The notes beneath the pieces were generated by a model. It was given only the letters and a program-made list of their open reading frames with translations, had not been told where the DNA came from and did not search any database. The position numbers were made by a program, and so were the translations under genes. From Clostridia bacterium (GTDB taxonomy: Bacteria; Bacillota; Clostridia; Christensenellales; Aristaeellaceae), in the NCBI GenBank assembly GCA_017516765.1, contig JAFXBE010000016.1, forward strand, positions 1-64,000: DNA of 64,000 bases, written 5' to 3'. The number at the start of each line of letters is the position of its first letter. Within the stretch, counting starts at the first letter, position 1. Of the stretch, positions 58,325 to 64,000 are shown piece by piece.

Positions 58325-58353
58325 TCGCAATGGGCGGGGCTTTGTGCTATAAT
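58325..58353 (+). promoter_or_regulatory. Promoter of the two-component system
   Basis: Extended -10 TGCTATAAT (TATAAT at 58348-58353) with a weak -35 (TCGCAA, 17-bp spacing), 61 bp before the response-regulator ATG. Confidence 0.55.
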
Positions 58354-58414
58354 ACCATCAAAGCAAGACCGGGCAGCCGTGCCGTGCTGCCAGCGGAAAG
58401 GAAAGTGGGATCGG

Positions 58415-59089
58415 ATGCCGAAGATTCTGATCGCAGACGACGAAAAAGAGATCATCCGGCTGTTGCGGATGTATCTGGAGACCGACGGCATCACCGTGCT
58501 GGAAGCCAACGACGGGCTGCAGGCGGTGGATATTGCCAAAAGCAACGACATCGATCTGGCGCTGGTGGATATCATGATGCCCAAGATGGACGGCTATCAG
58601 GTGATTCGGCAGCTCAGGCAGCAGGAAAAGTACATCCCCGTGCTGGTGATCTCTGCCCGGGTGAGCCTTTCGGATCGAGTGCTGGGCATGGATATCGGTG
58701 CGGACGACTACATCACCAAGCCCTTTGAGCCGCTGGAGGTTGCCGCCAAGGTGCGGGCACAGCTGCGCAGGCTGAACGCCGCCGACCGGCGCATGCCTGC
58801 AAAGAATGTGATCACCGTCGGCGGCATCTGTCTGGATGTGGACGAATGCACCGTTGCCAAGGACGGCAAGGTGACCGATCTGACCAAGACCGAACTGAAG
58901 GTGCTGCAGCTGTTGATGAGCCAGCCCCGGCGGGTGTTTACTCTGGAGCAGATCTACGAAAACGCATGGTATTCCGAAGCCGCGGTGGATGACAACGCCA
59001 TCAGGGTGATCATCAGCCGGGTGAGGGACAAGATCGGGGCAGAGCACATCAAAACCATCAGAGGATTGGGGTATCGCTTTGAAGAATAA
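58415..59089 (+). CDS. OmpR-family response regulator
   Basis: A 224-residue DNA-binding response regulator. The receiver domain has the acidic pair DD near residue 8, phospho-acceptor D52 in LVDIMMPKMDG and the conserved K in YITKPFEP. The C-terminal winged helix includes LTKTELKVLQLLMSQPRRVFTLEQIYENAW and ending IKTIRGLGYRFEE. GGAAAGG precedes the ATG at 58415. The stop overlaps the start of the sensor kinase gene. Adjacency to the sdpRI-CPBP operon suggests, without proof, a cell-envelope stress role. Confidence 0.93.
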   Translation: MPKILIADDEKEIIRLLRMYLETDGITVLEANDGLQAVDIAKSNDIDLALVDIMMPKMDGYQVIRQLRQQEKYIPVLVISARVSLSDRVLGMDIGADDYITKPFEPLEVAAKVRAQLRRLNAADRRMPAKNVITVGGICLDVDECTVAKDGKVTDLTKTELKVLQLLMSQPRRVFTLEQIYENAWYSEAAVDDNAIRVIISRVRDKIGAEHIKTIRGLGYRFEE

Positions 59090-60005
59090 GCTTTCCTTCC
59101 GGGGGAAAATATTCATATGCTTTGTGCTGTGCTGCGCCTGCGTGGTGCTGCTGCGGCAGAATCTGGACGCACTCTATGTGAGCATGCTGCAGCCGGGCGA
59201 AACGCCATGGGAGGTAAACAGCATTCGCGAATGGGTCTTCTTTATCGGTGGCTTGCTGATCTTTGTGCTGGGGGCGCTGGTTTTCTACAGGATCATCACA
59301 AAGATCATCAAGGCAGAAAGCGAGCGGCGGGTGCGGGAGCAGAACCTGATCTATGCCTCCATTGCCCACGACCTGAAAACCCCCATGACCTCGGTGCAGG
59401 GCTTTGCCAAGGCATTGATGGACGGCAAAGTGAAGCCGGAGGAGCAGCAGGAGGTCTTTGAGATCATCTGCCGCAAATCGGCGAGCATGAACGACATGGT
59501 GAACACCCTGTTCGATTATGCCAAGCTGGGTACCGAGGGCTACCATACCCAGCCGGTGCAGTTTGACCTGTGCGCCATGGTCAGGGGCATCGTTGCCGAA
59601 AACTATACCGATCTGGAAGCCCGCGGCATCGTGCCGGAGCTGGAACTGCCAAACCGCCCGGTGATGGTGAACGGGGACAGGAACGAGCTGCGGAGAGCTT
59701 TCTCCAACCTGATCGTGAATGTGTACAAGCACAACCCGGAGAGCATCCGGGCGGGCATCTTACTTTTGCAGGAGCAGGGCTGCGCTGTTGTGCGCATAGC
59801 CGACAGCGGCAAGCCCTTGCCCGATGATATGGACATCTTTGAACCCTTCGCAACCGAGAACACCGCCCGAACTGCCGGGAAGGGCACCGGGCTGGGGCTG
59901 GCGATCACCAAGCGGATCGTTCTGTTGCACGGGGGCAGTATTGAAACGGAAAGCGGTAAAGGGGACTATACCAAGGCGTTTGTCGTTAAGCTGCCCTGCG
60001 TGTGA
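59079..60005 (+). CDS. Sensor histidine kinase (TTG start)
   Basis: A 308-residue membrane kinase with two transmembrane segments (about 10-25 and 52-73), enclosing a very short extracellular loop of about 27 residues. The HisKA box SIAHDLKTPMTSVQGF gives H97. NLIVNVYKHN is the N box, though divergent from the usual N-A-x-K/R-Y/H; G boxes follow (RIADSGKPLP, AGKGTGLGLAITKRIVLLHGG). The start is a TTG overlapping the response-regulator end by 11 bp, indicating translational coupling. A short loop is typical of kinases that sense within the membrane or partner with a membrane protein. Confidence 0.92.
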   Translation: MKNKLSFRGKIFICFVLCCACVVLLRQNLDALYVSMLQPGETPWEVNSIREWVFFIGGLLIFVLGALVFYRIITKIIKAESERRVREQNLIYASIAHDLKTPMTSVQGFAKALMDGKVKPEEQQEVFEIICRKSASMNDMVNTLFDYAKLGTEGYHTQPVQFDLCAMVRGIVAENYTDLEARGIVPELELPNRPVMVNGDRNELRRAFSNLIVNVYKHNPESIRAGILLLQEQGCAVVRIADSGKPLPDDMDIFEPFATENTARTAGKGTGLGLAITKRIVLLHGGSIETESGKGDYTKAFVVKLPCV

Positions 60006-60497
60006 TGCGGAGTGCGGGAAGTGGAGATGATTTTCGGAGGGAGGCACCCTCAGCCCCTTCGGGGCAGCTCCCTCCTTCGGAAGGAGCCTTTTTTGTTGGC
60101 TGTCCCCAAGGAAAACAGCCAACAGAAAGGCTTCTTCCCCCAGCGGGGGAGGAAGCTGGCAGGCGTAGCCTGACTGATGGTGGGGGTGATTGCAGGGCGA
60201 TGGGGACGGTCGTTTTCTGCCCCAGGCATCGTCCGACCCGAAACGGTATACGCCCCTGCTCCAAGCACCCTCAGTCTGCCCTTCGGGCAGCTCCCTCCTT
60301 CGGAAGGAGCCTTTTTCGTTGGCTGCCACTGCCATTAAATTCAAACAAGCATCCGGAAGCTTTCCGGATGCTTGTTGTTTTTCTGCTTTCAAACTCCCCC
60401 TGCACCCGTGAAACGGGCGCAGCAGCAGGGTGCAGGGGCATCATGCCCCTGCCGGGGCGCGGGGCAGAGCCCCGCATCCCCCGTATTCTCTCATCGA
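60006..60497. repeat. Repeat-filled intergenic region (family B copy 2 and family A copy 4)
   Basis: No gene is seen. 60043-60102 and 60265-60325 are near-identical direct copies (GCACCCTCAG.., CTCCCTCCTTCGGAAGGAGCC, TTTTT, GTTGGCTG). Between them, 60121-60228 matches the reverse complement of about 178-290. 60398-60480 is family A on the minus strand. The CTCCTTCGGAAGGAG stems followed by T-runs would work as terminators for the sensor kinase gene. Confidence 0.65.
60398..60480 (-). repeat. Interspersed repeat family A, copy 4
   Basis: Minus strand: GCGGGGCTCTGCCCCGC, GCAGGGGCATGATGCCCCTGC, then GCGCCCGTTTCACGGGTGC. It has the same architecture as copies 1-3 and lies just past the 3' end of the ATPase gene. 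Confidence 0.7.
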
Positions 60498-61625
60498 TCA
60501 GCCGTAGATCAGGTTCAGCTGGCTTTCCTTGTCGAAGAAGTGCATCACCTTGCCTTCGAAGGTAAGGTACAGCTGTGCGCCGTAGACCAGCTGATTGCGC
60601 TGCTCCATGGTCAGGTTGATGGTGGGCACGCGGGCAATGAGGCGGGTGCCGTCTTCGGTGTAAACGTGCAGGTGCAGCTCGCTGCCCATCATTTCATTTA
60701 CTTCCAGCTTACAGGGGATGGAGCCTTCGCCGCCATTGGCGGTAAGCACCATATGTTCGGGACGCACGCCCAGCATAATGCTGCCGGGGCAAACGTTCTT
60801 CCGGGTGAGCTCGTCCGTCTTCCCGCCGGTCACTTCAATCTTTGCGCCAAAGGGGGTAACGAACCAGCGGTCGCCTTCCTTGACCAGCTCGGTCTCCAGC
60901 AGGTTCATCTTGGGTGCGCCGATAAACTCGGCAACAAAGATGTTGCGGGGCATTTCAAAAACCTCGGTGGGGGTGCCTACCTGCTCGATGATGCCGTCCC
61001 GCATGATGACGATGCGGTCGCCGAGGGTCATGGCCTCGGTCTGGTCGTGGGTAACGTAGACGAAGGTGGTATCCAACTTCTGACGCAGCAGAATGATCTC
61101 GGCACGCATCTGATTGCGCAGTTTGGCATCCAGGTTGGACAGGGGTTCGTCCATCAGGAATACCTTGGCGTTGCGCACCATGGCGCGACCGATGGCTACA
61201 CGCTGGCGCTGACCGCCGCTGAGGGCGCGGGGCTTGCGGGTCAGGTATTCGGTAATGCCCAGAATCTCGGCGGCGTTGGTCACCTTCTCGTAGATCTCGT
61301 CCTCGGGCATCTTCTTCAGCCGCAGAGAGAAGGCGATGTTGTCATACACCGTCATGTGGGGATAAAGGGCATAGTTCTGGAAAACCATGGCGATATCGCG
61401 ATCCTTGGGCTGCAGGTCGTTGACCACTTCCCCATCGATCTCGATGGTGCCGCCGGAGATATCCTCCAGACCGGCGATCATGCGCAGGGTGGTGGATTTG
61501 CCGCAGCCGGAGGGGCCGACGAACACCACGAATTCCTTGTCTGCGATCTCCAGATTAAAATCGTGCACCGCAGTTACTTTGTTATCATAAACCTTTTTCA
61601 CGTCTGTCAGTTTGACGCTTGCCAT
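60498..61625 (-). CDS. msmX: Sugar ABC transporter ATPase, MsmX/UgpC type
   Basis: A 375-residue cytoplasmic ATPase of the CUT1 transporters. Walker A GPSGCGKST at 37-45, signature ALSGGQRQRVAIGRAM, Walker B KVFLMDEPLSNLD, then H-loop YVTHDQTEAMTLG. A C-terminal OB-fold (MOP-like) regulatory domain runs from about residue 240 (VRPEHMVL). Proteins of this type are known to serve several sugar importers in Gram-positive bacteria. It lies 43 bp after the malG-like gene. No other sugar ATPase gene is present, while four transporters in the window lack one, so it is the best candidate to energise them all. Confidence 0.93.
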   Translation of the reverse strand: MASVKLTDVKKVYDNKVTAVHDFNLEIADKEFVVFVGPSGCGKSTTLRMIAGLEDISGGTIEIDGEVVNDLQPKDRDIAMVFQNYALYPHMTVYDNIAFSLRLKKMPEDEIYEKVTNAAEILGITEYLTRKPRALSGGQRQRVAIGRAMVRNAKVFLMDEPLSNLDAKLRNQMRAEIILLRQKLDTTFVYVTHDQTEAMTLGDRIVIMRDGIIEQVGTPTEVFEMPRNIFVAEFIGAPKMNLLETELVKEGDRWFVTPFGAKIEVTGGKTDELTRKNVCPGSIMLGVRPEHMVLTANGGEGSIPCKLEVNEMMGSELHLHVYTEDGTRLIARVPTINLTMEQRNQLVYGAQLYLTFEGKVMHFFDKESQLNLIYG

Positions 61626-61668
61626 AGATGTTGTCTCCTTTCATCCTAATGGGCGGGCAGGGTGTGCA

Positions 61669-62559
61669 TCAGCCCTTGACTGCGCCGCCGGTAACGCCTT
61701 CCACGTAGTACTTCTGCAGGCACATGAACAGAATGGTAACCGGTACAGCCACCAGCACACCGCCTGCGCAGAACATGGTGTAGAACTTGGAGATCTGGTC
61801 CTTGTTGAGCCAGTTGTACAAGCCTACGGCCACATTCATGCCCTTGGAGGTGCCAAAGGCGATGTAGCGGGCGAAAACGAAGTCTCCCCACGGGCCCATG
61901 AAAGCCGTCAGGATGGTGTAGATAACGATGGGCTTGGAAAGCGGCAGGATGATCTTCTTGAGTACCTGGAAACGGGTGGCGCCGTCCACACGGGCTGCCT
62001 CATCCAGCGATTTGGGAATGGTATCGAAGAAGCCCTTGGAAACGTAGTAGCCCATACCGGAGGATGCCACGTATACCAGAATCAGACCCGGTACGGAGTT
62101 TTCCTGTGTCATGCCCAGATCCTTCAGCACCCGGTAGAGGATGATCATGGTCAGCATGCCGGGGAACATGCCGAGGATCAGCATCAGGCGCATGAGGGGC
62201 TTGCGCATCTTGAAGCGGAAGCGGGAGAGGGTGTAGCTCATGCACAGCACAATGATCGTCTGCAGCACGGCGGTGATCAGCGCGCTGATGAAGGTGTTCA
62301 GATACCAGCGGGGGAAGTCGGTCTGGAAAAGCCTTACGTAGTTATCCAGCCCCCACTTCTGGGGGATCACATAACCTACCTGATGGGTGTTTTCCACACG
62401 GAAGGACTGAAGCAGGATGCATACAAAGGGAATCAGCCAGATGATGCTGATGATGATCAGCAGGGTATAAATGGCTGTGTTGCTCAGAGCACGGGAGACA
62501 CGCAGACCCATGTGACGGCGTGCGGGACGGGAGTCATTCTGCAATGTATTGGTACTCAT
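61669..62559 (-). CDS. Maltodextrin-type ABC transporter permease, MalG-like
   Basis: A 296-residue permease with six hydrophobic segments, coupling loop DEAARVDGATRFQVLKKIILP and ending QKYYVEGVTGGAVKG. LYNWLNKDQISKFYTMFCAGGVLVAVPVTILFM resembles MalG/MdxG of maltodextrin importers. The ATG overlaps the stop of the malF-like gene (TAATG), so translation is coupled. The ATPase gene follows. Confidence 0.92.
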   Translation of the reverse strand: MSTNTLQNDSRPARRHMGLRVSRALSNTAIYTLLIIISIIWLIPFVCILLQSFRVENTHQVGYVIPQKWGLDNYVRLFQTDFPRWYLNTFISALITAVLQTIIVLCMSYTLSRFRFKMRKPLMRLMLILGMFPGMLTMIILYRVLKDLGMTQENSVPGLILVYVASSGMGYYVSKGFFDTIPKSLDEAARVDGATRFQVLKKIILPLSKPIVIYTILTAFMGPWGDFVFARYIAFGTSKGMNVAVGLYNWLNKDQISKFYTMFCAGGVLVAVPVTILFMCLQKYYVEGVTGGAVKG

Positions 62560-64000
62560 TACTGGAAATCCTCCTCATTCTTGATAGACGGCAGCACATT
62601 GTAGACCACCAGCGAGATGAGCGCCACCACCACGAACACCAGAATACCCACCACAGAGGCCAGATAATACTGGCTTTCTGCGCCGGTGGTGATCTTGAAC
62701 AGCCAGGTGATGAGCAGGTCGGTATAGCCGACCGCGCCGGCCGCCGAGGAGGCATCCGGGTTGGTGGGCGCGCCGCCGGTAAGCAGATAAATAACGTTGA
62801 AGTTATTCATATTGCCTGTAAAGCTGGTCAGCAGATAGGGGCCGGTAACGAACAGCATGTACGGCAGGGTGATCTTGGTATACTGCTGCCATGCATTGGC
62901 GCCGTCGATACGGGCGGATTCGTAGAGATCCTGCGGGATGTTCATCAGGATACCGGTGGTGATGAGCATCAGGTACGGGATACCGATCCAGATGTTGATC
63001 AGGATCACGGTGATCCTTGCCCAGGTGGGATCCTCCCAGAAGGGCAGCGCCTGCTGGATCCAGCCCATGTTCATCAGGAAGCCGTTGATGATGCCGTTTT
63101 TGGCAAACATCTTGGATACGTACAACAGGGAAATGAACTGGGGAATGGCGATGGTGAGCACCAGCACGGTACGCCAGACCTTCTTGAGCTTGATGCCCTT
63201 CTTGTTGATGGCCATTGCCACGAACATGCCAAGAAAATAGTTGGTGAAGGTGGCGAAGAAAGCCCACATCAACGTCCAGGAGAGCACCTCGCCGAAGGTG
63301 GCGGCATAGGACTGCCCGCCGCCGGCAGACTGCCAGTTGAGCATGGTGTTGAAGTTATCCAGCCCCACCCAGGTGAACAGGTTGTTGTAGTAACCGTCGT
63401 GGGTGCCGTCGTAGTTGGTAAAGGCGACCAGCACCATAAACACGATGGGCAACACCGTAAAAATGAGGATGCCCGTAAGCGGCAGGGACAGCAGGGTCTT
63501 GTGGAACTGATCATCCACCAGAGAGCGCAGGTCGTCTTTGCCGGACTTCAGCTTTTTGCCCGTGGCAAGGATCTTTTCTGCCATTTGGTTCTGCTTTACG
63601 TTGACCCGCCATGTGTAGATAAAAGCGATGATGAAGAAGATGGTCAGAACGCCGTAGAGCAGGATTTTGAAGGAGTTGTCGTTGTAGGTGGTAACATAGG
63701 TGTCGAAGATGATGTTGTACTCTTCGGTGGGACCCACCTTGCCAAGGCTGGGCAGCATGGAAAGCCAGTAGCCGCCGGCAAGGATCATATAAGCGATAAA
63801 GACGATCTCAAAAAGCAAAAACAAAAGCCCGCGCAGGATCTGCCCCCGCGCCAGATTGCCAAAGCCCATGACCAGAAAGGAGAGCCTGGTCTTCCAATCG
63901 CCGTTGACAAAGGTGCTCCAGATATCGCTTACTTCTTTGCCGATGGCGCTGCCTGCGGTTTTGATCAGGTTCCACAGGGCAACGAACAGACCGCCGATCT
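62559..64000 (-). CDS. Maltodextrin-type ABC transporter permease, MalF-like (partial, runs off the window)
   Basis: At least 479 residues are visible; the reading frame stays open to the right edge. The internal ATG at 63869 is not the start: upstream codons read IGGLFVALWNLIKTAG and later GDWKTRLSFLVMGFGNLARGQ, which is continuous family sequence. The protein is a large MalF-like permease with an N-terminal extension, at least seven hydrophobic segments, the coupling loop YESARIDGANAWQQYTKITLP and an inserted cytoplasmic stretch (QNQMAEKILATGKKLKSGKDDLR). It pairs with the MalG-like product. A binding-protein gene is expected beyond 64000. Confidence 0.9.
   Translation of the reverse strand, partial: IGGLFVALWNLIKTAGSAIGKEVSDIWSTFVNGDWKTRLSFLVMGFGNLARGQILRGLLFLLFEIVFIAYMILAGGYWLSMLPSLGKVGPTEEYNIIFDTYVTTYNDNSFKILLYGVLTIFFIIAFIYTWRVNVKQNQMAEKILATGKKLKSGKDDLRSLVDDQFHKTLLSLPLTGILIFTVLPIVFMVLVAFTNYDGTHDGYYNNLFTWVGLDNFNTMLNWQSAGGGQSYAATFGEVLSWTLMWAFFATFTNYFLGMFVAMAINKKGIKLKKVWRTVLVLTIAIPQFISLLYVSKMFAKNGIINGFLMNMGWIQQALPFWEDPTWARITVILINIWIGIPYLMLITTGILMNIPQDLYESARIDGANAWQQYTKITLPYMLFVTGPYLLTSFTGNMNNFNVIYLLTGGAPTNPDASSAAGAVGYTDLLITWLFKITTGAESQYYLASVVGILVFVVVALISLVVYNVLPSIKNEEDFQ

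Noticed and set aside
60043-60325. Direct repeats near 60043 and 60265 considered as a CRISPR array
   Set aside because: Only two copies, about 220 bp apart and about 60 bp long, with no spacer pattern and no cas genes.
63869-63869. ATG at 63869 as the start of the malF-like gene
   Set aside because: The frame stays open to the window edge and the upstream codons continue the family sequence, so this ATG is internal.

Overview
The window is a gene-dense, GC-rich chromosomal segment from a member of the Clostridia, probably a gut commensal. Pointers are the AGGAGG ribosome-binding sites, the ATPase-less LplB/LplC-type sugar ABC transporters, AraC regulators beside almost every sugar locus, a CD1871A-family CXXC miniprotein and an SdpR/SdpI pair. 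The signal peptides of the form MKK(I/L)..ASAEE on the solute-binding proteins resemble those of Christensenellales; this is a weak taxonomic inference. No rRNA, tRNA, CRISPR array, phage or transposase was seen.

Layout. (1) 480-6324: permease, permease and binding protein followed by a GH112 phosphorylase. (2) 6417-11154: AraC regulator divergent from a second transporter. (3) 11312-15958: HIT-like protein, a CE12 esterase fused to a GH105 hydrolase, a CE4-type deacetylase and a PL22-type lyase. (4) 16181-19578: third transporter. (5) 20094-25105: AraC regulator and the full L-rhamnose pathway rhaM-rhaB-rhaA-rhaD. (6) 25246-27775: cytidine-deaminase-like gene, then an AT-rich patch with a TetR regulator, a divergent 48-codon ORF and a 22-bp palindrome, then a TIM-barrel protein. 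(7) 27972-31491: heparinase II/III-like lyase plus a GH2 enzyme with the glucuronidase NxK motif. (8) 31611-34846: TlpA, CD1871A and 4Fe-4S redox module and a Sel1 protein. (9) 35039-45531: two Gfo/Idh/MocA oxidoreductases, AraC regulator, fourth transporter, third oxidoreductase and an unrecognised toroid protein. (10) 45588-52191: phosphoesterase, serine hydrolase, GNAT, GH26 lipoprotein, MATE exporter, AraC regulator. (11) 52379-56229: GPH symporter and GH2 beta-galactosidase. (12) 56405-60005: sdpR-sdpI-CPBP protease operon and a two-component system. (13) 60498-64000: MsmX-type ATPase, malG-like and malF-like permeases (the last runs off the window).

How it fits together. Blocks 1-5 read as a rhamnogalacturonan-I (pectin) oligosaccharide programme. 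Oligosaccharides enter through LplABC-like importers. They are deacetylated by CE12 (perhaps also CE4), trimmed by GH105 and the PL22-like lyase, split phosphorolytically by GH112, and the rhamnose released is fed to RhaM/A/B/D. A direct-repeat DNA motif, repeated 21 bp apart, occurs upstream of the GH112 transporter operon and in the CE12-GH105/CE4 divergent promoter, and a close copy of one half lies beside the block 2 AraC gene. This suggests one regulator ties the blocks together. None of the four LplABC-like transporters carries an ATPase, and the only matching ATPase gene in view is at 60498-61625.

Leads judged most worth testing: the in-frame CE12-GH105 fusion with a strong internal ribosome-binding site; the shared operator; the GH112 substrate; the SdpRI operon, whose predicted operator lies over the transcription start; the redox module with a perfect palindrome around its -10; and two families of intergenic repeats.
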